From JAYPAN01 sp038123715 (GTDB lineage: Bacteria > Pseudomonadota > Alphaproteobacteria > RS24): DNA of 64,000 bases. The notes beneath the pieces are model-generated. The model worked only from the letters and a program-made list of their open reading frames with translations, searched no databases and had not been told where the DNA came from. A program made the position numbers and the translations under genes. The stretch's first letter is position 1. The number at the start of each line of letters is the position of its first letter. Shown here in pieces: positions 26,769 through 35,247 of the stretch. The stretch covers positions 1-64,000 of the forward strand of contig JAYPAN010000002.1 of NCBI GenBank assembly GCA_038123715.1, written 5' to 3'.

Positions 26769-27830
26769 TTACGCGCTTTCAAAATAGCACACACCCTCAT
26801 TGTCAAATGTCATATTCACATCGCCGCGATGCACCAGACACATGAGATGCGCCAGACTTTCCCCGGTCGCCATAAAAAACACATCGCGGTTGATACGGCG
26901 TTTGAACAGAGCCGAAAAAATCTTGCCGTCAATGGCACGGCGCGGCTCGCGACACACTTCAAGCAAGCGGCTGAGCGAATTTTCATGCCCGTCAATCAAT
27001 GCCTGCAAGCGTTCATGCAAGCCGTAAAAAGGCTCATTATGAGCCGGTAAAACCAGCGTTTCAGAGGGCAAACGGTCAATCAGCCGCCGACAGGAATCGA
27101 GCCAGTCCTGCAAGGGATTGCCATAGGGTTCGGTCGGAAACAGCGACACATTGGAGGAAATGCGCGGTATCACCTGATCGCCGGAAATCAGCACACCCAG
27201 CTCGGCGCAATACAGGCACACATGCTCCGGCGCATGGCCGGAGCCGATTTCCACCCGCCATATATTGTCGCCGATTTTCAGCGTGTCATCTTGCTGCAAA
27301 CGGCCATAGGCTTGCGGCAGCGGGTGAATAAACTCACCAAAGCCGCCAAAACGCTCACGATAGCGGTTCAGCGCATCTTCATCAAAACCGGCGGCGCGGT
27401 AAAAGCGAATAGCTTCGTCCGGCGCTTTTTTGCCGGTATCATTGGCCATGGCGCGGCACATCAGATAATCGGTGCGCGACATGTTGAAAGAGGCGTCAAA
27501 GCGTTTGACCAGCCAACCGGCCAGCCCCACATGGTCGGGATGCATATGGGTGACAATCACCCGCTTTATCGGCTTGCCGTCCATAAAGCCGGAAAACAAA
27601 TCCTCCCAATGGGCGCGCGAGCTGTCCATGTCAACGCATGTATCGACCAGCGTCCAGCCATCACCATCTTCGAGCAGCCAGAGATTGATATGGTCAAGCG
27701 TATAGGGCAGCACCATACGCACCCAGTAAATGCCTTCAGCCACTTTCACCGGCTTGCCGGTTTCCGGCAAATGGTCAAACGGATAGGTAATCCCATGCGC
27801 CTGTGGCAATTTTTCTTTCGATTCCGACAC
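26769..27830 (-). CDS. metallo-beta-lactamase-fold hydrolase
   Basis: A 353-residue MBL-fold protein. The zinc motif is THMHPDH (HxHxDH at 95-100); further ligands are likely in GSGHAPEH and SGDQVIPRIS. The C-terminal region (about 265-353) looks like the winged-helix-like extension of LACTB2/GloB-type enzymes. The N-terminus has no signal peptide. Family members act on thioesters, lactones or RNA; the substrate here is unknown. It lies directly upstream of xseB (12 bp) on the same strand. The 102 bp before it is shared with the divergent SDR gene. Confidence 0.8.
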   Translation of the reverse strand: MSESKEKLPQAHGITYPFDHLPETGKPVKVAEGIYWVRMVLPYTLDHINLWLLEDGDGWTLVDTCVDMDSSRAHWEDLFSGFMDGKPIKRVIVTHMHPDHVGLAGWLVKRFDASFNMSRTDYLMCRAMANDTGKKAPDEAIRFYRAAGFDEDALNRYRERFGGFGEFIHPLPQAYGRLQQDDTLKIGDNIWRVEIGSGHAPEHVCLYCAELGVLISGDQVIPRISSNVSLFPTEPYGNPLQDWLDSCRRLIDRLPSETLVLPAHNEPFYGLHERLQALIDGHENSLSRLLEVCREPRRAIDGKIFSALFKRRINRDVFFMATGESLAHLMCLVHRGDVNMTFDNEGVCYFESA

Positions 27831-27932
27831 GATAAATCCTAGCTGCAGCTTTACAAGCGGGCTGCGGTTGATGATAGTGACTTTTCACAAGCATATTGAT
27901 ATTGGCAGCGATTGGCAAATGCAGAGGACACC

Positions 27933-28931
27933 ATGACACAGGATAATCCGCAAAGCAGAAAAACCGCCCTGATAACGGGCGCCTCGGCTGGTATCGGGCG
28001 CGATTATGCGCGCTTTCTGGCAGCCCGCGATTATGACCTCGTTTTGACGGCGCGGCGCAAGGACAGGCTGGATGCGCTGGCGCGCGAACTGAAACAGGGT
28101 TTCGGCACAAAAGTCACGGTGATTGCCGCCGATTTGGCCGACCCGAAAGCACCGGCGCAACTGGCTGCCGGTATTGCGCGGCGCAAATTGCAAATCGACT
28201 ATCTGGTCAATAATGCCGGTTATGCCGTGCCGGGTCTTTACAATGATGTGAAATGGGAAGCGCAGCGCGACATGATTCAGGTGATGATGACCGCCGTTGC
28301 CGAATTATGCCATATTTTCGCACCGCTTATGGCAGCGCGCGGGCATGGCCGCATTGTCAATATCGCCTCGGTCGCTGCCTATTTGCCCGGCACCAAGGGT
28401 GGCACGCTGTATTCGCCGGTCAAAGCCTTTGTCATGCGTTTAAGCCAGAGCCTTGCGCTTGAATATAAAGAGCGCGGCGTCAATGTGATTTCGCTCAATC
28501 CCGGCTTTACCTGGAGCGAGTTTCACGATGTCGCCGGCAATCGTGCAGCGATGAACCGCCTGCCCGGCTTTGTCTGGCTTGAAGGGCCGCGCGTGGTGCG
28601 CGAAGGCCATGAGGCGGTGGAAAAAGGCAAAGGGCCGGTGATTGTCAATGGCTGGCTGTATCGTATGCTGGCCGCCCTGTTCAAATTATTGCCGGAAAAT
28701 CTGACCAATCGTATTTCCGGCAGCGGCACACGCAACCGGCAGGCGCGCCCGCAAGATGAACAGCCCGCCCCGACCGCCAAACCAGCAACCAAAGCCAAAC
28801 CGGCGGCAAAAAAACCGGCCGGCAAAAAACCAATGGCAAAAAAACCGGCTGGCAAAGCGACCGGAAAAGCCAAAACATCTGCCAAAAAACCGCGTAAATC
28901 AGGCACAGCCTCCGGCACGACGACAGATTAA
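27933..28931 (+). CDS. short-chain dehydrogenase with lysine/alanine/proline-rich tail
   Basis: Two-part protein of 332 residues. Residues 10-260 are a classical SDR: TGASAGIG (16-23), NNAG (93-96), catalytic Ser in IASVA and Tyr160/Lys164 in YSPVK. They are followed by NPGFTWSEFHD, as in DltE/SDR short-chain acyl reductases. Residues 266-332 form a disordered basic tail with repeated AKKPAGKKP-type units, like histone H1-like or PhaF-type phasin tails. Substrate unknown. The ATG at 27933 follows AGAGGA by 4 bases; the frame upstream starts with TTG and is rejected. tsaC begins 5 bp after its stop. Confidence 0.85.
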   Translation: MTQDNPQSRKTALITGASAGIGRDYARFLAARDYDLVLTARRKDRLDALARELKQGFGTKVTVIAADLADPKAPAQLAAGIARRKLQIDYLVNNAGYAVPGLYNDVKWEAQRDMIQVMMTAVAELCHIFAPLMAARGHGRIVNIASVAAYLPGTKGGTLYSPVKAFVMRLSQSLALEYKERGVNVISLNPGFTWSEFHDVAGNRAAMNRLPGFVWLEGPRVVREGHEAVEKGKGPVIVNGWLYRMLAALFKLLPENLTNRISGSGTRNRQARPQDEQPAPTAKPATKAKPAAKKPAGKKPMAKKPAGKATGKAKTSAKKPRKSGTASGTTTD

Positions 28932-28936
28932 CGCTA

Positions 28937-29902
28937 ATGGCCATTCTGCCCCCGACAGCGGCAAATATCGAGCGCGCACGGGCGCAATTAACCGCCGGTG
29001 GGCTGGTCGCCATGCCAACCGAAACGGTTTACGGTCTCGCCGCGCGCGCGGTGGACAGCGATGCTGTTGCCGCCATTTACGCCACCAAGCAAAGGCCGCA
29101 ATTCAACCCGCTCATTTGTCATGTCGCCGATTTGGCAATGGCACAAGCACATGGCGTGTTTAACCCGACAGCGCAAAAACTGGCACAGCATTTCTGGCCG
29201 GGGGCGCTGACATTGGTTGTGCCGCGCCGCGCCGATACGCCGATTTGCACGCTGGTCAGCGCCGGGCTGGACACGCTGGCTTTGCGTATGCCGTCGCATC
29301 AGGTGGCGCAACAGCTTATCGCTGCCTGCGACAGCCCGTTGGCCGCGCCAAGTGCCAACCCATCCGGGCGTCTCAGCCCGACACGCGCTGACCATGTCGC
29401 CGCCATGCTGCCCGAAATTGATGTGCTTGAGGGCGGTGCTTGCGAAATCGGGCTGGAATCGACAATCATAGGTTGCTTTGACACCGCGCCGCTATTGCTG
29501 CGCGAAGGCGGCATTGCGCGCCATGATATTGAAGCGGTGCTGGGCGAAAAATTGCAGGAACTTCCCGAACATGGCGAAGCGACCGCCAAACGCGCGCCGG
29601 GGCGGCTGGCGCGCCATTATGCGCCGCGCGCCGGTTTGCGCCTCAATCAATCGGCCGAAGCCGCACAAAGAGATGATTGTCTGCTGATTGGGTTTGGCGC
29701 CGACGCACCCGACACTGCCGCCGCCAATCTCAGCCCGACCGGCGATTTGGTCGAAGCGGCTTCACAGCTCTTCAATGTGCTGCACAGGTTGGACGACCAA
29801 GCCATGCGGCAAAGTCAAAGCCTCGCCATTATGCCAATACCGGAACAAGGTCTGGGTGCGGCGATAAATGACCGGCTGCGCCGCGCCGCCGAACCGGCTT
29901 AA
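28937..29902 (+). CDS. tsaC: L-threonylcarbamoyladenylate synthase (Sua5/YrdC)
   Basis: Makes threonylcarbamoyl-AMP from threonine, bicarbonate and ATP for t6A37 modification of ANN-decoding tRNAs. The 321 residues include the YrdC domain (GGLVAMPTETVYGLAARA; ATKQRPQFNPLICHV; SANPSGRLSPT) followed by a linker (RAPGRLARHYAPRAGLRL, a Sua5 hallmark) and a degenerate C-terminal Sua5 domain. It is therefore the long Sua5 type rather than the short TsaC type. It starts 5 bp after the SDR gene. Its stop overlaps the stop of the convergent VOC gene in the tetranucleotide TTAA. Confidence 0.93.
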   Translation: MAILPPTAANIERARAQLTAGGLVAMPTETVYGLAARAVDSDAVAAIYATKQRPQFNPLICHVADLAMAQAHGVFNPTAQKLAQHFWPGALTLVVPRRADTPICTLVSAGLDTLALRMPSHQVAQQLIAACDSPLAAPSANPSGRLSPTRADHVAAMLPEIDVLEGGACEIGLESTIIGCFDTAPLLLREGGIARHDIEAVLGEKLQELPEHGEATAKRAPGRLARHYAPRAGLRLNQSAEAAQRDDCLLIGFGADAPDTAAANLSPTGDLVEAASQLFNVLHRLDDQAMRQSQSLAIMPIPEQGLGAAINDRLRRAAEPA

Positions 29903-30744
29903 TCAACCAGCCCGACAATCAGGGTTGGCACATCCAGACAATGCGATTTGACCGTGCAGACGCGCGTGCCGGGTTTGCGCCCATCGCGTATTTCCGACAC
30001 ATCAATGCCCGCGCCGGTCAGCCGTTTATGGGTGGCATCAATATCGCCGGTTTTCAACGCCAACCCCCAAAGCGCGTCTTGTTCGGCGTCATATTTGTCG
30101 CTGCCAATCACTTCAATGCTCATGGAATTGCACCGGAAAAACAGCATATCGCCGCCCCATTCAGGCCGCGATTGTTCCAAGGCCAGCCGCACGCCAAGCT
30201 GTTTGCCATAAAAATCTTTTGCCGCTTGCGTGTCAGAGGTTTGCACAACCACATGGTCAATCGCCGTCACCGCGCCATCGCCCATTGGCTCGGCCATCGG
30301 CAGCGCCTCCGGGTCGTCATGCTGAATGGCAAAAGAGAAAATGCCGCGCGCCGCTTTGGTATCCCACACCATATTGCGCCAGTCGCGCCGCGCGCCGCTA
30401 TTGGCGTCCAGACCATGCCCGGCAATCGGCGCGCTGGCCTCAAGATCATTGGCATTGGCATGGGCGACAAAGGCCTCGGCATCATCTGTACCAAAGACCA
30501 GCCCCATCAAGCCCTGCCCCTTGGCGGCAATATGCCCATTCACCGCATCCGCCGCCCAACCCGCGCCGGTTGCAGCCAGCAATTCCAGATAGCTGTTATC
30601 AAGCCGAAACAGGCTGTTGGCAGTGCCATAATCCGGATGACTGCCCTGCCAGCTTGGCTTGCGCCCCAGCATGGCGGCATAATCTTGTGTTGCCTGCTCA
30701 AGGTTAGCAACGGCGATAATAATATGGTCAACAACACTCTTCAT
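29899..30744 (-). CDS. VOC-family (glyoxalase-like) protein
   Basis: A 281-residue protein with two betaalphabetabetabeta modules. The first begins VDHIIIAVANLEQATQDYAAMLGRKP and resembles the glyoxalase-like (DUF4743/Glyoxalase_3-type) lyase family. The second begins AIDHVVVQTSDTQAAKDFYGKQLGVR. Metal ligands His in DHI and DHV are plausible, and a possible Glu lies in SYLEL. The substrate cannot be named. It stands alone between tsaC (convergent, 4 bp overlap) and the YedK gene (70 bp). Confidence 0.75.
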   Translation of the reverse strand: MKSVVDHIIIAVANLEQATQDYAAMLGRKPSWQGSHPDYGTANSLFRLDNSYLELLAATGAGWAADAVNGHIAAKGQGLMGLVFGTDDAEAFVAHANANDLEASAPIAGHGLDANSGARRDWRNMVWDTKAARGIFSFAIQHDDPEALPMAEPMGDGAVTAIDHVVVQTSDTQAAKDFYGKQLGVRLALEQSRPEWGGDMLFFRCNSMSIEVIGSDKYDAEQDALWGLALKTGDIDATHKRLTGAGIDVSEIRDGRKPGTRVCTVKSHCLDVPTLIVGLVD

Positions 30745-30814
30745 AAGTGCAGGCTAGCATGGCAAAGCGCAGCCTGTCACCTAAACAAGCGGTGCAGCTG
30801 AACAAGCGGCGGCA

Positions 30815-31546
30815 TCAAAACAGGTCAAGCTGGCCGGGTTTGGGGGCGGCAAGATTTGGCGTCACCTCTTCCCATAATTCCACCCCATCCTCGCCAACCT
30901 TATTTACTCGCCGCCCGACAGGCCGCGCCGCAAAGGCATCTTCCGGTGCTGCTTGCAATAGCGGCATCAGATTGTGGCGGTCGCGCTCATCGGTTTGCAA
31001 CCAGCTTGGCGCATCCGCCGCTTCAATCGTCACCGGCATGCGGTGGTGAATCGCGCCCAAAGCGTCATTGGCGGCGCAGGTGACAATGGCGCAGGATTCG
31101 ATTTCGCTGCCATCAGCGCCCTGCCAATGTTCCCATATTCCGGCCATGAAAAATGGCGCACAGTTCGGGCGGTGAATCAAATAGGGCTGCCCTTCCGGTC
31201 GCTTCCATTCATAATAGCCATTGGCCGGTATCAGGCAGCGGCGTCTTTTGAAAGCGTCGCGGAAACTCGGTTTTTCGGCAATGGTTTCAGCGCGGGCATT
31301 GATTTGCGGCTTTTGCCTGTGCGATTTCAGCGCATCGGCGCGCACCCAAGACGGCACCAATCCCCATTGCACCAGCGCCAATTGCGGTTGCGCGCCACCG
31401 GCAATAATGGCGACTGGCTGGCTGGGCGCGATATTATAGCGCGGTGGCCAATTGCTGCCCGGCGCACCGGCAGGGGATGGCATGACAAAATCCACGATTT
31501 CGCGCAGCGCATCAGGCGGGCTGGTCAGGGCAAAACGACCACACAT
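30815..31546 (-). CDS. SOS-response-associated protein YedK (HMCES)
   Basis: Forms a stable thiazolidine crosslink with abasic sites in single-stranded DNA to protect them. The 243 residues start MCGRFAL, so the catalytic Cys2 is exposed after methionine removal. The other conserved positions are visible in NARAET, NGYYEW (glutamate) and AIHHRMPV (histidine). Length is normal. Its ATG overlaps the stop of the DUF192 gene by one base. No LexA-type box was identified upstream. Confidence 0.92.
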   Translation of the reverse strand: MCGRFALTSPPDALREIVDFVMPSPAGAPGSNWPPRYNIAPSQPVAIIAGGAQPQLALVQWGLVPSWVRADALKSHRQKPQINARAETIAEKPSFRDAFKRRRCLIPANGYYEWKRPEGQPYLIHRPNCAPFFMAGIWEHWQGADGSEIESCAIVTCAANDALGAIHHRMPVTIEAADAPSWLQTDERDRHNLMPLLQAAPEDAFAARPVGRRVNKVGEDGVELWEEVTPNLAAPKPGQLDLF

Positions 31547-32031
31547 CAGAAGCGCATCACTTTATGGCGCACCATATCGCCAATGCCGATTTTCAGCCGC
31601 GCCGCCTCACCGGCCGGCAATTCCAGCACCGCGCTGACCGGCACGCCGGAACTGGTCACATTTTCCGAGCCGGTATCGCGCCGCGTGGTGATTTTCACAA
31701 TCATGCCGCCCGGCGCAATAAACAGCATATCCAGCGGTATCAGCGTGTTACGCATCCAGAAACGGGCAATGCGCGGCGGTGTCATAGGGAAAATCATGCC
31801 CGTGCCTTGCGGCAAATCAGTCTCCCACATCAGGCCGCGTTGCTGCTGCTTTGGTGTCAGGGCAAAGCGCGCCTTTATCTCATGCGTTTTGCCGCCCAGC
31901 GTGATGATTTGCAGCGGCGTCTGGCCGAGCGTTTCGGCCTGTGTGAATGATTGCGCGCGGGCTTGCCCGCCAAGCGGCATGATTGCTGCCAAGGCAATCA
32001 CGAAGATAAAGGCCGGAATCGATAAACGCAT
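31546..32031 (-). CDS. secreted DUF192-domain protein
   Basis: A 161-residue protein with a signal peptide (about 1-26, ending QARAQ) and a DUF192 domain containing LTPKQQQRGLMWETDLP, GMIFPM, RFWMRNTLIPLDMLFI and VSAVLELPAG. Homologues are small exported proteins of unknown function. The start at 32031 is the ATG directly before the signal peptide; an open frame 19 codons longer lacks conservation. It is coupled to the YedK gene by a one-base overlap, but no functional link is known. Confidence 0.85.
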   Translation of the reverse strand: MRLSIPAFIFVIALAAIMPLGGQARAQSFTQAETLGQTPLQIITLGGKTHEIKARFALTPKQQQRGLMWETDLPQGTGMIFPMTPPRIARFWMRNTLIPLDMLFIAPGGMIVKITTRRDTGSENVTSSGVPVSAVLELPAGEAARLKIGIGDMVRHKVMRF

Positions 32032-32080
32032 GGGCGCAACATGCCATGCCGCCAAGCCGGTTGCGAGTCGGAAAACAGCA

Positions 32081-32108
32081 TTGTCCACTGGCCGGAAACT
32101 TGTATAGT
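32081..32108 (+). promoter_or_regulatory. probable promoter of the 32132 SDR gene
   Basis: TTGTCC (32081-32086), 16 bp spacer, TATAGT (32103-32108). The start site would be near 32115, followed by a good ribosome binding site, GGGGAGGA, before the ATG. Confidence 0.55.
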
Positions 32109-32131
32109 GGCGCTGAAAAGGGGAGGAAGAT

Positions 32132-32911
32132 ATGTATCAACCATTTGATTTAAGCGGAAAAGTAGCTCTGGTGACGGGCGGTAATGGCGGCATCGGGCTT
32201 GGCATGGCCGAGGCAATGGCGCAGGCCGGTGCCGATATTGCTATTTGGGGAACCAATGAGGAAAAGAACGAAAACGCCGTTGCGGCGATAGCGGCGCTTG
32301 GCGTGAAAGCGCAAGCCTGGAAAGTCAATGTCGCTGACGAGGCAGCGGTCAATGCGGCCTTTGCCGAAACGCTGGCCGCTTTCGGGCGGGTTGATACGGT
32401 GATTGCCAATGCCGGTATCGGCAAGCTGGCCGGTAATTTTGCTGAAATGAACACGCAAGCCTATCGTGATGTGCTGGCGGTCAATCTGGATGGTGTATTT
32501 TTCACCCTGCGCGCGGCAGCCGCACATATGGTCGAGCGCGCCAAAAATGGTGACCCCGGCGGCTCGCTTATCGGTGTCGCCTCGCTGGCAGCGATTGAGG
32601 GGGCAGCACGCAACCAGCATTATGCAGCCACCAAAGGCGCGGTGATTTCCATGATGAAATCCATTGCCGTTGAACATGCCCGTTATGGCGTGCGCGCCAA
32701 TTCGGTCTTGCCGGGCTGGATTGCCACCGACATGACCGCCGGGGCGCAAGACAGCGATGTGTTTCAGGAAAAAGTCATCTCCCGCGTGCCGGCACGGCGC
32801 TGGGGACAACCTGCCGATTTTGGCGGCGTTGCCGTCTATCTGGCCAGTGATGCCGCCGCCTATCATTCAGGCGACAGCTTTATCATTGATGGCGGCTATT
32901 CGATTTTTTAG
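32132..32911 (+). CDS. short-chain dehydrogenase/reductase (classical SDR)
   Basis: A 259-residue cytosolic NAD(P)-dependent oxidoreductase. It contains the cofactor motif TGGNGGIGLG (15-24), NAGIG, the catalytic Ser in GVASLAAIEG, YAATK (Tyr/Lys pair) and PGWIATDMT, and ends with FIIDGGYSIF. The closest families are gluconate 5-dehydrogenase, 2-deoxy-D-gluconate 3-dehydrogenase and FabG-like enzymes; the true substrate cannot be read. It stands alone. Its stop overlaps that of convergent acuI by 4 bp. Confidence 0.88.
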   Translation: MYQPFDLSGKVALVTGGNGGIGLGMAEAMAQAGADIAIWGTNEEKNENAVAAIAALGVKAQAWKVNVADEAAVNAAFAETLAAFGRVDTVIANAGIGKLAGNFAEMNTQAYRDVLAVNLDGVFFTLRAAAAHMVERAKNGDPGGSLIGVASLAAIEGAARNQHYAATKGAVISMMKSIAVEHARYGVRANSVLPGWIATDMTAGAQDSDVFQEKVISRVPARRWGQPADFGGVAVYLASDAAAYHSGDSFIIDGGYSIF

Positions 32912-33894
32912 TCAATATCGACAATCACCCGTCCGCGCACCTGACCGGCCAATATCTGTTGGCCGAGTTCAGGCAGCGCATCCATTGTGACCGGCTGGCT
33001 CATCGCGTCCAGCTTGTCCATATCCAAATCCTGCGCCAGTCGCGCCCAAGCCTGCTCGCGCAAAGCGCGCGGCGCCATCACACTGTCAACGCCTTTCAGC
33101 GTCACGCCGCGCAGAATAAACGGCATGACCGTCGCTGGCAGGTCAGGGCCTTGCGCCAGACCGCAAGCGGCAACCGTGCCGCCATAGCGCGTTTGGGCAA
33201 TCGCATTGGCGAGTGTATGGCTGCCCACCGCATCGACCACGGCGGCAAAGTTTTCTTTGCCCAGCGGCCTGCCCGGCTCGCTGAGTTCCGCCCGGTCAAT
33301 AATCCGCGACGCACCCAAACCCGTCAGATAATCGGCTTCGTCAGGCCGTCCGGTCGAGGCGACAACCTGATAACCGAGCTTTGCCAAAAGGGCGATAGCG
33401 ACACTGCCAACACCGCCGGCAGCACCTGTGACCAGCACCTCGCCCGCATCTTTCGGCGTGTCGGGTTCAATCGCCATCACGCAAAGCATGGCGGTATAGC
33501 CAGCCGTGCCAATCGCCATGGCGCGGGGGGCAGAAATTGCCTCAGGCCGCTTGACCAGCCAGTCGCCCTTGACCCGTGCCTTACCGGCATAACCGCCAAA
33601 ATGGGTCTCACCAACCCCCCAGCCATTCAGCACAACCGCATCGCCCGGCGCATAATCAGGGTGCGATGAGCTTTCCACCGTGCCGGTAAAGTCAATCCCC
33701 GGTATCATCGGCCAGACCCGCACAACCGGTGACGCGCCGGTCAGCGCCAGCCCGTCCTTGTAATTCACTGTCGAATGAGACACGGCAATGGTAACATCGC
33801 CTTCCATCAAATCATTTTCCGTCAGCTCGACAAATTCATGGGTCTGCCCATTATCGGTTTTATTGAGCCGCAAGGCGCGAAAGCTGTCAGTCAT
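32908..33894 (-). CDS. acuI: AcuI/YhdH-type acrylyl-CoA reductase
   Basis: Zinc-free medium-chain dehydrogenase of 328 residues of the YhdH/AcuI family, which reduces acrylyl-CoA to propionyl-CoA with NADPH. Visible features are SHSTVNYKDGLALTG near residue 40, GIDFTGTVESS, the cofactor loop VTGAAGGVGSVAIALLAKLGY and STGRPDEADYL. In marine alphaproteobacteria the enzyme handles acrylate from DMSP breakdown and protects against acrylyl-CoA. No DMSP lyase is nearby, so that role is only possible. It is 12 bp downstream of the dihydroorotase gene. Confidence 0.88.
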   Translation of the reverse strand: MTDSFRALRLNKTDNGQTHEFVELTENDLMEGDVTIAVSHSTVNYKDGLALTGASPVVRVWPMIPGIDFTGTVESSSHPDYAPGDAVVLNGWGVGETHFGGYAGKARVKGDWLVKRPEAISAPRAMAIGTAGYTAMLCVMAIEPDTPKDAGEVLVTGAAGGVGSVAIALLAKLGYQVVASTGRPDEADYLTGLGASRIIDRAELSEPGRPLGKENFAAVVDAVGSHTLANAIAQTRYGGTVAACGLAQGPDLPATVMPFILRGVTLKGVDSVMAPRALREQAWARLAQDLDMDKLDAMSQPVTMDALPELGQQILAGQVRGRVIVDID

Positions 33895-33906
33895 TTTGGT
33901 CTCCCT

Positions 33907-35229
33907 TTAATCAAATGCGACCGGTTGGCCTGTCGCCGGTGTCACCAATTCATCTTCCCACATAATGCGCTGCCCGCGCACCATTGTGCCGACCGGCCAG
34001 CCCTTTATCTGCTTACCGGTAAAAGGCGACCAGCCACAATGGCTGGCCAGCCAATCTTCGGTAATCTCGCGCGTGGCGCCGAGGTCAACAAAGGTCAAAT
34101 CAGCATGATTGCCGATTTTCACTTCGCCCTTTTCCTTCAGGCCGAATAATTCAATCGCCTTATGGCTGGTCAGCGAGACCAGCCTTTGCAGGGATAATTT
34201 GCCTTCGGCCATATGGTTCAGCATCAGCGGCAAAAGCGTTTGCACACCCGGCATACCCGACGGCGAATGGGGATAGGCATCGGCTTTTTCTTCTTTCGTG
34301 TGCGGCGCATGGTCGGAGCCGATAACATCAACAATACCCTGTTCCAGCGCCTTCCACAGCGCCGCGCGGTGGCGGGCGTCACGAATGGGCGGGTTCATTT
34401 GCGCGTAAGTGCCAAGCTCGTCATAGGCTTGCGGCCCGGCCAGCGTCAAATGTTGCGGCGTCACTTCCACCGATACAATATCGCGATTGGCGGCAAGCAT
34501 TTGCATTTCTTCTTCTGTGGTGACATGCAGCACATGGATGCGCTTATTGGCGGCGCGGGCGATTTTAATCAGCCGTCTGGTGCTGGAAATCGCCACTTCC
34601 TCATCGCGCCAGACCGGATGGGTTTCCACTTTGCCGGTTTCAGCAAGCGGGCGACGCTCGCGCAGACGAAACTCGTCTTCGCTGTGAAATGCGGCGCGGC
34701 GGCGAATATGCTTGATGATATCGGTGACGCCATCATCATCCGGCACCAGCAAATTGCCGGTTGATGACCCCATGAAAACCTTCACGCCGCACACGCCCTC
34801 ATAGCGCTCCAGCTCCGGCAATTGCTCGGCATTTTCATGCGTGCCGCCGACATAAAAGGCGAAATCACAATGCATGCGGTTGCGCCCGCGCGCCACTTTA
34901 TCTAGTATCGCTTCCGGTGTCGTGGTGGGCGGCTTGGTGTTCGGCATTTCAAACACCGCCGTCACCCCGCCCATGACCGCGGCCAGCGAACCCGATTGCA
35001 AATCTTCCTTATGCTCAAGCCCCGGCTCGCGGAAATGCACTTGCGTGTCAATCACGCCGGGCAGAATGGTCAGGCCGGTCGCATCAACATGCGCCGCGCC
35101 CTGCTCGGCGGTCACATCGCCAAGGGCGGCAAAGCGGCCATCCTTAATGCCAATCGGCGTTTCCGCGCTGCCATCCAGACCGGCCAGCACGCCGCCTGTA
35201 ATCACCAAATCATAAATGGGAGAGGCCAT
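33907..35229 (-). CDS. pyrC: dihydroorotase
   Basis: Amidohydrolase that closes N-carbamoyl-aspartate to dihydroorotate in pyrimidine synthesis. The 440 residues are of the long class I type. Metal-binding HFREPG sits near residue 65, with VKVFMGSSTGN around 150, HSEDE near 185, HVLHVTTEEE near 235 and the catalytic IGSDHAPHTKEEK near 310. A related allantoinase or hydantoinase role is less likely given these motifs. It lies between the glycosyltransferase-like gene (18 bp) and acuI (12 bp), with no other pyrimidine gene near. Confidence 0.92.
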   Translation of the reverse strand: MASPIYDLVITGGVLAGLDGSAETPIGIKDGRFAALGDVTAEQGAAHVDATGLTILPGVIDTQVHFREPGLEHKEDLQSGSLAAVMGGVTAVFEMPNTKPPTTTPEAILDKVARGRNRMHCDFAFYVGGTHENAEQLPELERYEGVCGVKVFMGSSTGNLLVPDDDGVTDIIKHIRRRAAFHSEDEFRLRERRPLAETGKVETHPVWRDEEVAISSTRRLIKIARAANKRIHVLHVTTEEEMQMLAANRDIVSVEVTPQHLTLAGPQAYDELGTYAQMNPPIRDARHRAALWKALEQGIVDVIGSDHAPHTKEEKADAYPHSPSGMPGVQTLLPLMLNHMAEGKLSLQRLVSLTSHKAIELFGLKEKGEVKIGNHADLTFVDLGATREITEDWLASHCGWSPFTGKQIKGWPVGTMVRGQRIMWEDELVTPATGQPVAFD

Positions 35230-35247
35230 ATCTTTTACACCCGTCTG

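Noticed and set aside
30747..31049. Open frame of 100 codons on the plus strand between the VOC and YedK genes
   Set aside because: Most of it lies opposite the YedK coding end; no ribosome binding site and no known domain.
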